A DNA stretch of 64,000 nucleotides, taken from Patulibacter minatonensis DSM 18081. GTDB lineage: Bacteria; Actinomycetota; Thermoleophilia; Solirubrobacterales; Solirubrobacteraceae. Below the pieces are notes generated by a model. It searched no databases. It was given only the letters and a program-made list of their open reading frames with translations, and had not been told where the DNA came from. This document shows positions 55,761 to 63,991 of this stretch, one piece after another. The stretch spans positions 2,967,432 to 3,031,431 of the forward strand of contig NZ_KI912613.1 of assembly GCF_000519325.1 (NCBI RefSeq), read 5' to 3'. Made by a program: the position numbers and the translations under genes. Each line of letters begins with the position of its first letter. Position 1 is the stretch's first letter.

Positions 55761-56465
55761 GTGCCGATCGCGCGCCCCGAGTACGGACCGTCCCTGAAGG
55801 ACGTCGCCGGACCGCGATTCCGTGCCCTCAGCCGGGGTCGCAGGCGTCTCGTCTACGCGCTCCCGGTCGTCGTCGCGCTCCTGGTGATCGCGGTCCTGAT
55901 CATCCGCGCGACCCCGCTGACCCAGGCCGTGATCCGCGGGCCGCTGACGTTCAACACCCGGTACGACGACCGCATCGCGCGCGTCGCGGCCGGTCCCGGC
56001 GAGCTCCTCCACCTCCGCACGAAGCCCGGTCCCGGTCGCGGCGAGGAGAACCTCGTGTTCCGCGACGCCGGCCCGCCGCCGACGCGGTCCGAGCCCGCCG
56101 GCGGTCCGGTGGCCCAGCTCGCGCTCCGCATGGTCCCGCTGGTGCGCGAGATGCGGGCGTCGCTCACGGGCTTCCAGGTCCGCTCGAAGGGGCGCGTGAA
56201 GATCGGCCGGGACTACGCCGGCTGGCTCGTGCGGTACCAGTTCCGCCGCAAGGTCGACGGCGCCCCGGCGTCCGCGCCCGCCCGCACGTTCTTCGGCGTC
56301 CGCGTGCTGCTGCTCCCCGACGTGCCCGGCACGACGGAGCGCGTCCTCGACATGTCGCTCCAGAGTCAGACGTCGCAGGTCGTCAGCAACATCGCCGAGG
56401 CCGGCGGCAACGGCCCGATGCGCACGCCGTTCTACGGTGTGGCGTTCGGCACCGAGAAGCCCTGA
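55761..56465 (+). CDS. Membrane-anchored protein of unknown function
   Basis: This 234-residue protein has a basic N-terminus, one membrane helix (RLVYALPVVVALLVIAVLIIRATPL, about 29-52) and an extracytoplasmic domain: LTFNTRYDDRIARVAAGPGELLHLR, GFQVRSKGRVKIGRDYAGWLVRYQFRRKV and FGVRVLLLPDVPGTTERVLDMSLQSQ. No family is recognised. GTG 55761 follows TACGCT (55748-55753) by 7 nt. It converges on the sigma-factor fusion gene with only 7 nt between the stops. Confidence 0.8.
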   Translation: MPIARPEYGPSLKDVAGPRFRALSRGRRRLVYALPVVVALLVIAVLIIRATPLTQAVIRGPLTFNTRYDDRIARVAAGPGELLHLRTKPGPGRGEENLVFRDAGPPPTRSEPAGGPVAQLALRMVPLVREMRASLTGFQVRSKGRVKIGRDYAGWLVRYQFRRKVDGAPASAPARTFFGVRVLLLPDVPGTTERVLDMSLQSQTSQVVSNIAEAGGNGPMRTPFYGVAFGTEKP

Positions 56466-56472
56466 CCGGGCG

Positions 56473-58035
56473 CTACGGGGTCGTGGTGCTCGGGAGCGTC
56501 TCGACCGGCAGCTGACCGTTCGCGCCCGGCGTGGGGGCCGGTGCGGGCGGGGCCGGGGTGGTGGCCGTCGGCGTGGGCGCCGGCCTGACGGGCTGCTTCT
56601 TGCCGGGCTTCTTCGCGCCCGGCTTCTTCGACCCGGGCTTCGACGGCGACGTGGTGGTCGACGGGGTCGTCCCCGTGCCGGGCGTCGTCGTGGTCGACGG
56701 GAGGGTCACCGTCTCCTCGCCCGTGTCCGCCGGGACCGTCGTGGTCGTCGCCGGCGGCGCGGTGGTCGTCGGGGCGGTGCTGGGGACGGTGGTCGGCAGC
56801 GTCGCCGTCCCGATCACCGTCGTGGTCTCCGTCGACGAGGTGGTCGTCGACGTGGTGGTCCGCGGCTTGGCCTTCGTCTCCGTCGTCGTGGAGGCGGTGG
56901 TCGTCCCCGCCGGGGCGCCGGACGCGGCGACGGCGGCGGGAAGGCCGCCCGTCCTGGTCGGCGGCGCCTTGGGGGTCGGCGTCGACACGCGCACGCTCGG
57001 GGCGGCGACGGGGGCGGCGGCCCGTGTGGCGGCCCGGACGTTGATCGACGCGCCCGCCGTGTCGTAGCGGCTGCGGGCCGAGTCGACCTCGACGGCGCCG
57101 GCGGTGACGATCGCGGCGGCGGCCAGGCCGGCCGCCGTCTTCGAGGCGATCGCGCTGACGCCGGTGGTGAGGACGCCGCCGGTGACGGACGTCGCGGCGA
57201 CGCTCGAGACGGCCGCGCCACCGGAGGCGCCGGCGCCGGCCGTGGCGTGCGCGAGCAGCTTCTTGGCGAGCACGAGCGGCCCGATCGGGAAGATCGCCTG
57301 CAGGGTGCGGTTGTTCGCCTTCAGGTGCGTCTGGAACGCGGCGCAGCGCTCGCACTCCTTGACGTGCCGGCGGACCGGCGGGGAGACCCGGGCGAGCGAC
57401 TCGGCGACGTGGCCGAGCTCCTCGCGGACCTCCTCGCACGTCAGGTTGCGGGCCTCGGAGGCCTCGGCGAGCGCGACGCGGGCCCGGACCAGGAGCGACT
57501 TGACGCTGGGCACCGTGGTGTCCATCGCCTCGGCGATCTGGTCGTAGGAGAGCGCGTCGATCTCGCGCAGGAGCAGCGCCGTGCGCTGGGTCTCGGGCAG
57601 TGCGCGGACGTCGCCCAGGAGCTCGCGGAACTCCTCGCGGCGGTGCGCGGTGTCGGCCGCGGAGATGCCGTGGTCGGCGACGCGATCGTCGAGCGTGTCG
57701 ACGCCGATCGGCTGGATCTTCCGCAGGTGGTTCAGGCACCGGTTGCGCGCGATCCGGTACAGCCATGGCCGCACGTTGATCGTCCGGTCGTCGCCGATGA
57801 TCGCGTTGAACGCGTTGGCGAAGACCTCCTGCAGGACGTCCTCGGCGTCCTCGCGGGAGCCCAGCATGTGCCGGCAGAACGCCAGCAGTCGTGACTGGTA
57901 CCGCTGGACGAGCGTCTCGTACGCCGCCTGGTTGCCGCGACGGGTGAGCGTCACGAGGCGCTCGTCGCCCTGCAGGCGCAGGAGCGTCGAGGGGCCGCGG
58001 AGGGCGGGGGCGGTGTCGAGTGCGGAGACTTCCAT
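56473..58035 (-). CDS. ECF sigma factor fused to a ZAS anti-sigma-like domain, TM helix and Thr/Pro-rich tail
   Basis: This 520-residue protein joins parts usually encoded separately. Residues 35-100 are sigma region 2 (YETLVQRYQSRLLAFCRHMLGSREDAEDVLQEVFANAF, RPWLYRIARNRCLNHLRK). Residues 140-190 are region 4 (LPETQRTALLLREIDALSYDQIAEAMDTTVPSVKSLLVRAR). Residues 197-232 hold a zinc anti-sigma motif, Cys200 plus His224-x3-Cys228-x2-Cys231. A small-residue hydrophobic helix (about 299-316, KTAAGLAAAAIVTAGAVEV) follows. About 200 residues rich in Thr, Pro, Ser and Lys then follow, predicted outside. The start is ATG 58035. It diverges from a class III cyclase across 226 nt. Confidence 0.88.
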   Translation of the reverse strand: MEVSALDTAPALRGPSTLLRLQGDERLVTLTRRGNQAAYETLVQRYQSRLLAFCRHMLGSREDAEDVLQEVFANAFNAIIGDDRTINVRPWLYRIARNRCLNHLRKIQPIGVDTLDDRVADHGISAADTAHRREEFRELLGDVRALPETQRTALLLREIDALSYDQIAEAMDTTVPSVKSLLVRARVALAEASEARNLTCEEVREELGHVAESLARVSPPVRRHVKECERCAAFQTHLKANNRTLQAIFPIGPLVLAKKLLAHATAGAGASGGAAVSSVAATSVTGGVLTTGVSAIASKTAAGLAAAAIVTAGAVEVDSARSRYDTAGASINVRAATRAAAPVAAPSVRVSTPTPKAPPTRTGGLPAAVAASGAPAGTTTASTTTETKAKPRTTTSTTTSSTETTTVIGTATLPTTVPSTAPTTTAPPATTTTVPADTGEETVTLPSTTTTPGTGTTPSTTTSPSKPGSKKPGAKKPGKKQPVRPAPTPTATTPAPPAPAPTPGANGQLPVETLPSTTTP

Positions 58036-58261
58036 GGCGATCGGGACGTGGGGAGACGTCCTCTCGGATGGTGGAACACGACGGATCCCCGGGAGTTGCG
58101 CCGCAGCCCCGCGAATTCGTCGTGATTGCACGTCCGACGTCCCAGGACGGTAGCCGCCGTGGCTAAAGCGCCCGCAAACGCGCCGGGTCGTCGGCGCGCC
58201 GGCCGGGGCCGGTCGATGCGCGGCCGGCGGCGGGCGGGGCATCGCGGCGCGCCGCCGTCGT
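58036..58261. promoter_or_regulatory. Divergent region between the sigma fusion and the cyclase
   Basis: TACCGT on the minus strand (58152-58147) is a candidate -10 for the sigma fusion, leaving a leader of about 105 nt. GACACT near 58298 could drive a shorter form of the cyclase starting at GTG 58311. No clear operator is visible. Confidence 0.35.
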
Positions 58262-59929
58262 GTGACCGCGGACCCCGGGCGGGATGCCCACGCCTGGGAC
58301 ACTTCGGGGGTGGTCCGCCGTCCACTCCACGAGCTGCACCGTCGCCTGGGCGAGCGCTACCCCGCCGTCGCCGTGCTGCTCGTGCTCGTCCAGGCGCACG
58401 TCGTGGTCCTGGCCTCGATCCTGATCCTGATGCGGTTCCTGACGCTGCCCACCGGCGGGTGGCTCGTCCTGATCGGCACCTCGCAGCTCCTGACCCTCGC
58501 CGAGAACGTGCTGGTGATGGCGACGGCGTGGTTCCACCTCCGGCCCCTGCGGGCGTGGGAGCAGCACGGCGAGGGTGCGGCCGAGCAGGGCCTCGCGACC
58601 TCGGAGCGCGCGACCGAGGCGTGGCGTGCGCTCACCCGCCTGCCGCTGCGGCTCGTCGGCGTCGGGGCCGCGGGCCGGACGTTGGTCTGGGCCCTCGTCA
58701 TGATCGTGGCGATCTGCCTGGTCGCCGACCTGCAGGTCTGGCCCAGCGGGATCGTCCTCGTCCTCGCCGCCACGGTGGTCCTCCTCGCGGGCGTGCTGAT
58801 CCGCTACCTCGAGCTCGAGCTCGTCCTGCGACCGGTCGTCGAGGCCGTGGCCCGGGGGCTGGACGACGACGCCGTGCTCGACCGGTCGCTCTCGCTGCGC
58901 TGGCGCCTGATGGTCGGCGTGCCGCTGATCACCGTCGTCACCGGCGGGGTGGTCGCGAGCTTCAGCACGAGCAACCGGGGGCTGTCGGACTTCGGCGTCG
59001 GCATCGCGATCGCGCTCGCGTCGTCGGCGACGATCGCCCTGATCCTCGCGGCGCTGCTCGTCCGCAGCTTCGTGGCGCCCCTCGACGAGCTGCGGGCCAC
59101 GACGACCGCGATCGCCGACGGCGACCTCGACCGGCCCGCCGCGATCCTCGCCGGCGACGAGATCGGGCGGCTCGCCCGGCAGGTCAACATCGGCCTCCGC
59201 GGCCTCCGCGAGCGCGACCGGCTGCACGAGGCGTTCGGCACCTACGTGGACCCGGCGATCGCCTCCCGCGTGCTGGACGAGGGCCCGCAGCTCGTGAGCT
59301 CGGTCGTCGAGGTCACCGTCGCGTTCATCGACATCCGGGGGTTCACGGCCTTCGCCGAGGGATCGACGCCGACGGAGGTCTTCGGGGTCCTCAACGAGTT
59401 CTACGGCGTCGTCGTGCCGGTCGTGGAGCGCTACGGCGGACACGCCAACACGTTCCAGGGCGACGGCCTCCTCGCCGTCTTCGGCGCGCCCACGGAGCTC
59501 GAGGACCACGCCGACAAGGCGGTCACGGCGTCGATCGAGGTCGCCCGGGCCGTCCGCCAGCACTTCGCCGGCGACCTGCGCCTGGGCATCGGCGTGAACT
59601 CCGGCCCGGTCGTCGCCGGCACCATCGGGGGCGGCAGCCGCGCCGCGTTCACCGTCATCGGCGACCCCGTCAACACCGCCAGCCGCGTGGAGCAGATCAC
59701 GCGGCAGACCGGCGACGTCATCCTCTTCACGGAGGAGACCCGGCGCCGACTGAAGCGCGACCACGGCACGATCTCCGCGCGTCCGCCCGCACCGGTGCGC
59801 GGCAAGCGGATCCCCGTGCGGCTCCACGCACCCCTGCTCGGTGGGCGCGTCGAGGATCCGCTCCCGACGCTCGAGGACGGCCTCGGGCGCCTGCTGGACC
59901 GCCCGGACGACCTGCCGCCCGGCCGCTGA
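58262..59929 (+). CDS. Class III adenylate/guanylate cyclase with membrane sensor and HAMP
   Basis: This 555-residue membrane cyclase has about six N-terminal helices (AVAVLLVLVQAHVVVLASILILM, VWALVMIVAICLVADL, VLVLAATVVLLAGVLI, GIAIALASSATIALILAALLV) and a HAMP linker (FVAPLDELRATTTAIADGDLDRPAAILAGDEIGRLARQVN). The catalytic domain has metal Asp357 (FIDIRGFTAF) and Asp401 (FQGDGLLAVFG). LGIGVNSGPVVAGTIGGGSR and VIGDPVNTASRVEQI follow. It probably makes cAMP. GTG 58262 is the longest start; GTG 58311 is possible. It converges on ppx with 15 nt between stops. Confidence 0.93.
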   Translation: MTADPGRDAHAWDTSGVVRRPLHELHRRLGERYPAVAVLLVLVQAHVVVLASILILMRFLTLPTGGWLVLIGTSQLLTLAENVLVMATAWFHLRPLRAWEQHGEGAAEQGLATSERATEAWRALTRLPLRLVGVGAAGRTLVWALVMIVAICLVADLQVWPSGIVLVLAATVVLLAGVLIRYLELELVLRPVVEAVARGLDDDAVLDRSLSLRWRLMVGVPLITVVTGGVVASFSTSNRGLSDFGVGIAIALASSATIALILAALLVRSFVAPLDELRATTTAIADGDLDRPAAILAGDEIGRLARQVNIGLRGLRERDRLHEAFGTYVDPAIASRVLDEGPQLVSSVVEVTVAFIDIRGFTAFAEGSTPTEVFGVLNEFYGVVVPVVERYGGHANTFQGDGLLAVFGAPTELEDHADKAVTASIEVARAVRQHFAGDLRLGIGVNSGPVVAGTIGGGSRAAFTVIGDPVNTASRVEQITRQTGDVILFTEETRRRLKRDHGTISARPPAPVRGKRIPVRLHAPLLGGRVEDPLPTLEDGLGRLLDRPDDLPPGR

Positions 59930-59944
59930 GGAGGCCTCCCCGGG

Positions 59945-60871
59945 TCAGAACCGCCCGGTCGCGGCGGCGATGATCGCGCCGCGGAGGATGTCGTGCTCGC
60001 TGACCTCGCACTCGTCGACGCCGAAGGCCCGGAGGACGACGGACAGGAGCACGCACCCGGCGACGATCGTCGGCGCGCGGTCCGGGTGGAGCCCCCGGAC
60101 GCCGCGACGCTCCTCGTCGGTCATCTGCGCCAGACGGGCGGTCAGCTCGTCGACCTCGGCGAGCGTCAGGCGGTACCCGTGGGTGCTCGCGGGGTCGTAG
60201 GCGTCGAGCTCGAGCAGCATCGCGGCGCAGGACGTCGGGGTGCCCGCGACGGCGATCACGGTGCCCACGCGGCCACGGACGTCGGCGGGCAGCGCGCCCG
60301 CGACGATCGCCCGGCCGTCCTCCGCCAGGGCGTGCAGCTCGTCGGTCTCCGGCGGGTCGTGGTGCAGGTGCCGCTCGCCCTGGCGCACGACCCCGGCCTG
60401 GGTGGAGACCGCGAAGTCCGGCTCGTGCCCGACGCGCCCGACGATCATCTCGGTGCTGCCGCCGCCGATGTCGATCACCGCGACGGGACGCTCCTCGGCG
60501 GACCGCCCGCTCGTCGCCCCGAGGAAGCTCAGGGCGGCCTCGCGCTCCCCGGCGATCGTGCGGGCGTCGATCCCCGTCGCGCGGACCCGGTCGGTGAGGT
60601 CCGCGCCGTTCTCCGCGTCCCGCACGGCGCTGGTGAGGACCCCGACGGTGCGCTGCACGCCGTGCTCGTCGAGGAGCCCCCGGACGACCTCGAGCTCGTC
60701 GAGGACGCGGGTCACCGCCGCGTCGTCCAGGCGGCCGGTGCGGTCGACGCCGTGCCCCAGGCGGGTCACGGTCGCGCGGTGGACGATCTCGGTGAGCGTC
60801 CCGTCGTCGTCGATGTCCGCGATCAGCAGGCGGGTGGAGTTCGACCCCAGGTCGACCGCGGCGAGGCGCAT
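59945..60871 (-). CDS. ppx: Ppx/GppA exopolyphosphatase-family phosphatase
   Basis: This 308-residue ASKHA-fold enzyme hydrolyses polyphosphate or pppGpp. It has LAAVDLGSNSTRLLIADI, VGVLTSAVRDAENG, VIDIGGGSTEMIVG (P-loop) and VIAVAGTPTSCAAMLLELD. It is the short actinobacterial Ppx type and has no C-terminal HD domain. TACATT (60883-60878, minus) is 6 nt before ATG. The eno-divIC-ppx neighbourhood is conserved in mycobacteria, here with the 50-60 kb insert between. Confidence 0.95.
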   Translation of the reverse strand: MRLAAVDLGSNSTRLLIADIDDDGTLTEIVHRATVTRLGHGVDRTGRLDDAAVTRVLDELEVVRGLLDEHGVQRTVGVLTSAVRDAENGADLTDRVRATGIDARTIAGEREAALSFLGATSGRSAEERPVAVIDIGGGSTEMIVGRVGHEPDFAVSTQAGVVRQGERHLHHDPPETDELHALAEDGRAIVAGALPADVRGRVGTVIAVAGTPTSCAAMLLELDAYDPASTHGYRLTLAEVDELTARLAQMTDEERRGVRGLHPDRAPTIVAGCVLLSVVLRAFGVDECEVSEHDILRGAIIAAATGRF

Positions 60872-60933
60872 CGCGCCAATGTACCCGCGTGGGGCCGCTC
60901 GACAGGCATCGCGGCCGCTGCCACCATCCGGTC

Positions 60934-61209
60934 ATGGCGACGCTCTACACCTGCCCGGCCAAGACCGCGAGCCCCTTCATGCACCCATGCGGCCGGGCCG
61001 CGAAGGCGCTCACGACCCACGGCCACGCGTTCGAGGTCGAGGCGGTGGCGGGGTTCAAGGCGCTCCCGTGGACGCGTCGCGGGAAGCGCGACGCGATCCG
61101 CGAGATCTCCGGCCAGGAGGACGTCCCGGTGTACGTCGCCGACGACGGCACGGTCGTCTCCGGCAACCGGGCGATCGTCGCCTGGGCCGCCGAGCACCCG
61201 GCGGGCTGA
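60934..61209 (+). CDS. Glutaredoxin/GST N-terminal-domain-like protein
   Basis: This 91-residue thioredoxin-fold protein has MATLYTCPAKTASPFMHPCGRAAKALTTHGHAFEVEAV, then GQEDVPVYVADDGTVVSGNRAIVAWAAEHPAG, matching the cis-Pro and C-terminal helix of GST N-terminal domains. The Cys pair CPAKTASPFMHPC is too wide for a CxxC redox site. ATG 60934 is preferred because the earlier codons look non-coding. It diverges from ppx. Confidence 0.82.
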   Translation: MATLYTCPAKTASPFMHPCGRAAKALTTHGHAFEVEAVAGFKALPWTRRGKRDAIREISGQEDVPVYVADDGTVVSGNRAIVAWAAEHPAG

Positions 61210-61262
61210 GGGCCTCGCGTCGGGGCCCGCCCGCGGCCCGCGACGGCGTCCGACGGTGTTCC

Positions 61263-61299
61263 GGTCACACGCATCGGGTGGGTCCCGTGTGGTGTGACC
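61263..61299. repeat. Inverted repeat upstream of the second TetR gene
   Basis: ggtcacac (61263-61270) and gtgtgacc (61292-61299) are 8-bp arms 21 nt apart. It may be a terminator for the thioredoxin-fold gene or a regulator site. Confidence 0.4.
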
Positions 61300-61384
61300 C
61301 CGTCGGGGGAGAGGCGCTGCTCGAAGGGGAGAACCGCGGGTAGGAACGACCGGCCGGTCGGGGGGGAGACGGTCCGCATGGCAC

Positions 61385-61413
61385 CTGACAGCCGCGGTTA
61401 CCGCCGGTAGGAT
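61385..61413 (+). promoter_or_regulatory. Consensus sigma-A promoter for the second TetR gene
   Basis: CTGACA (61385-61390), exactly 17 bp, TAGGAT (61408-61413). Transcription would start near 61420, about 28 nt before ATG 61448. This is the best complete -35/-10 pair in the window. Confidence 0.75.
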
Positions 61414-61447
61414 GACCCCCGCCGACCCCACCTCCCCGGCACCAGCG

Positions 61448-62209
61448 ATGACCAAGCCCTCCCTCCCCTCCTCACTCCCCAAGTCCGCCAAGACGGCCCG
61501 CAAGGCCGTCGTCAAGGCCGGTGCCAAGGCCGGCAAGGCGGCGGGACGCGCGGGTCGGCAGGCGTCCCGCGGGCAGGCCCGGCCGCGGGCCGCGCACCTG
61601 GGGCCCGAGCGGCGTCGCCCGATGATCCTCGACGCCGCGTTCGACGTCTTCCTCGAGAAGGGCTACGAGGGCGCGTCGATGGAGGAGATCGCGCGCCGCG
61701 CCGGCGTCAGCAAGCCGGTCGTCTACAGCTCCTTCGCCGGGAAGGACGCGCTCTTCGGAGAGCTCCTGCGGCGCGAGGAGGAGCGGATCCTCGCCGCCAT
61801 CGGCCAGGCGATCCCGACGGAGCTCGACGAGGACGACCTCGAGCCCCTGATCACGGAGGCCGTCTGCGCGTTCCTGCAGGCCGTCGTCGAGTCGCCCGAG
61901 TCGTTCAAGGTGGTGTTCCTCGGCGCCGGAGGGTCCGACGCGAACATCACCCGTCGCGTCCAGCGCGGCCGCGAGCGCCAGATCGACCAGATCTCCGCGC
62001 TCGCGCAGGCGTGGATCGAGCGGCAGGGCATCCCGAACGCCGAGGAGCAGGGGCGACTGCACGGCTACATGTTCGTCGGCATGGCCGAGAACGCCGCCCG
62101 CGCGCTGGTCGCCGAGCCGGACCGCTGGACGCCGCGCCAGCTCGCCGTCCAGATCGCGACGATGATCATGAGCACGTACCGGCAGCTGCCCTCGTCCGGG
62201 CGGTCCTAG
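61448..62209 (+). CDS. TetR-family regulator with histone-like basic N-terminal extension
   Basis: This 253-residue regulator has a TetR HTH at about residues 58-103 (ILDAAFDVFLEKGYEGASMEEIARRAGVSKPVVYSSFAGKDALFGELL) and a helical sensor domain. Before it lies a 45-residue Lys/Ala/Arg/Gly stretch (SAKTARKAVVKAGAKAGKAAGRAGRQ) like histone-H1 tails, which may add non-specific DNA binding. ATG 61448 is chosen because the upstream in-frame ATG 61412 lies within the -10. No Shine-Dalgarno is seen. It converges on the tfoX-like gene. Confidence 0.88.
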   Translation: MTKPSLPSSLPKSAKTARKAVVKAGAKAGKAAGRAGRQASRGQARPRAAHLGPERRRPMILDAAFDVFLEKGYEGASMEEIARRAGVSKPVVYSSFAGKDALFGELLRREEERILAAIGQAIPTELDEDDLEPLITEAVCAFLQAVVESPESFKVVFLGAGGSDANITRRVQRGRERQIDQISALAQAWIERQGIPNAEEQGRLHGYMFVGMAENAARALVAEPDRWTPRQLAVQIATMIMSTYRQLPSSGRS

Positions 62210-62226
62210 CCCGGACCGGGCAGCGG

Positions 62227-62561
62227 TCAGGACCGCGGCGGCAGGCGCCGGATCACGCCGAGCCCGCGCTCGATCCAGACCGCGAGACCGTCGTCCGTGG
62301 CGACGTCGTCGCCACGCGCCCGCACCCAGTTGTGGGTCGGACGCCCCCGCATCACGACGGTCGACACGCCGGGGAGGTCCAGCAGGGCGTCGGACTCCTC
62401 GGGGTCGACGCGCACCATGATCCCGCCCTCTCGACTGGCGGCCAGGCCATGTGTCCGTCCACGAGGAACGCGAGCCCACCGAACATCCGGCGCTCGACGA
62501 CGTCGGCCTCGGACGACAGCGCGGTGCGGATCCGGTCGGCGAGGTCCTCGTCGTACGCCAC
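62227..62561 (-). pseudogene. TfoX N-terminal-domain-like protein, frame-disrupted
   Basis: The first frame (GTG 62561) encodes AYDEDLADRIRTALSSEADVVERRMFGGLAFLVDGHMA. After 62445 the family sequence continues in another frame as AASREGGIMVRVDPEESDALLDLPGV and MRGRPTHNWVRARGDDVATDDGLAVWIERGLGVIRRLPPRS. Adding one base between 62444 and 62445 restores a 111-residue protein of normal length for stand-alone TfoX_N proteins, which are common in actinobacteria. As written the gene is broken. TAGGGT (62573-62568, minus) is 6 nt before the GTG. It may be a real pseudogene or a sequencing error. Confidence 0.82.
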
Positions 62562-62760
62562 GGGCGCACCCTAGACCGCGCCGCACGGCCCGGCAACGGC
62601 ACGCGACGTGGCGACGACCGGCGACGGCGCCCCACGGCCCGGCGTGCGTCCTCGGGCACCGCGCGGCCGACCGCCGGCGATCGGGGGCGCGGACGCCGTA
62701 TGGACGTTCGGTGGAGATCGGCCGCCTGCGGAACCCGCGCCTGCGACCCTGCCCCGGCCC

Positions 62761-63813
62761 ATGCGCCGCCCACGCCTCCTCGCCCTGCCCGTCACGACCC
62801 TCGCGCTGCTCGCGCTCCCGGCGGTCGCCGCCGCCGACGCCGTCGTCCCGGACGACCAGATCGTGCAGGGCAGCGCCTGCGTCGGCCTCGACTGCGTCGA
62901 CAACGAGTCGTTCGGCTTCGACACCCTGCGCCTGAAGGAGAACAACACCCAGATCGGCTTCGACGACACGAGCTCGACCCCGGGCTTCCCCGCCAACGAC
63001 TGGCACCTGATCGCGAACGACTCCTCGTCCGGCGGGCGGAACGTCTTCAAGCTCGAGGACACGACGGCGGGACAGGTCCCGTTCGCCGTGATGGCGGGAG
63101 CGGGCACGAACGCCCTGTTCGTCGGAGCGACCGGCAACACGGGCCTCGGGACCGACAGCCCGGCGTCGAAGCTCGACGTCCGCGGCACCGCACGCGCGAG
63201 CGAGAGCCTGCTCCAGGGCGCCGACCCGGCGAAGGCCACGGGGGCTACCGCTGCCGACGGTCAGGCGCTGCTCGCCGGGCTCCGGACGCTGCCGCTGACC
63301 ACGCAGCGGTACACGTCGGACGCCGGGAACCTGCTGCATCTCTGGCCCACCGCCCACGACTTCACCGCCGCGTTCGGCCTCGGCGCCGACGATGGCACGA
63401 TCGCACCCGGCGACATGGCCGGCGTCGCGCTCGCGGCCGTGCAGGAGCTCGACGCCCGCGTGTCGGCCCTCCCCGGCGGGACTCCGGGGGCCGCCGGCGC
63501 GAAGGGCGATACCGGGGCCAAGGGCGACGCCGGGGCGACCGGGGCCCAGGGCGAGGTCGGCGCCGCGGGCGCGGCCGGTGCCGCGGGGACCACGGCGTCC
63601 ACCGCGGTGCTCCTGAAGCGCGTGAAGGCGCTCGAGCACGCGAACGAGCGCCTGACGACGCGCCTGACGGTGCTGCGGCGGAGCGGGAAGCGGACCACCG
63701 CGCGGGCCTCCGCCCGCGTGAAGGTCGTCGAGCGCCGGTCGAGCGCCCGGTACCGGAAGCTCGCCTCCCGGGTCGCGGCCCTCGAGCGCCTCGCCGAGGA
63801 CGCCGCGAAGTAG
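62761..63813 (+). CDS. Secreted protein with S74/ICA-like domain, collagen-like repeat and coiled coil
   Basis: This 350-residue exported protein has a signal peptide (LLALPVTTLALLALPAVAAA) and a tail-fibre-like segment (GTDSPASKLDVRGTA). A region resembling the intramolecular chaperone (peptidase S74) fold follows (HLWPTAHDFTAAFGLGADDGTIAPGDMAGVALAAVQELDARV), but without the usual SDxxLK cleavage motif. Residues about 239-277 form thirteen Gly-X-Y triplets (GTPGAAGAKGDTGAKGDAG), and a C-terminal coiled coil (LLKRVKALEHANERLTTRL) suggests trimerisation. The upstream 199 nt (62562-62760) show only TATGGA as a weak -10. Confidence 0.8.
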   Translation: MRRPRLLALPVTTLALLALPAVAAADAVVPDDQIVQGSACVGLDCVDNESFGFDTLRLKENNTQIGFDDTSSTPGFPANDWHLIANDSSSGGRNVFKLEDTTAGQVPFAVMAGAGTNALFVGATGNTGLGTDSPASKLDVRGTARASESLLQGADPAKATGATAADGQALLAGLRTLPLTTQRYTSDAGNLLHLWPTAHDFTAAFGLGADDGTIAPGDMAGVALAAVQELDARVSALPGGTPGAAGAKGDTGAKGDAGATGAQGEVGAAGAAGAAGTTASTAVLLKRVKALEHANERLTTRLTVLRRSGKRTTARASARVKVVERRSSARYRKLASRVAALERLAEDAAK

Positions 63814-63866
63814 CGTCCGCCCGGCCGCCGGCCCCGACCCGCGCGTCAGCGAAACGGGCAAGTCGC

Positions 63867-63872
63867 TATCTT
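63867..63872 (+). promoter_or_regulatory. -10 of the initiator tRNA gene
   Basis: TATCTT lies 11 nt before the mature tRNA 5' end, in a locally A/T-richer stretch. No strong -35 is seen. Confidence 0.5.
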
Positions 63873-63883
63873 TCTGTGTCCGC

Positions 63884-63957
<74 letters not shown>

Positions 63958-63961
63958 CTCC

Positions 63962-63991
63962 GGAAAAGCGCCTCATTGCAGGCGCTTTTCC
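63962..63991 (+). terminator. Rho-independent terminator of tRNA-fMet
   Basis: ggaaaagcgcct (63962-63973) and aggcgcttttcc (63980-63991) pair over 12 bp around CATTGC. A T-run (TTTTCCTGTTT) forms the tail. It is the only classical U-tract terminator in the window. Confidence 0.9.
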
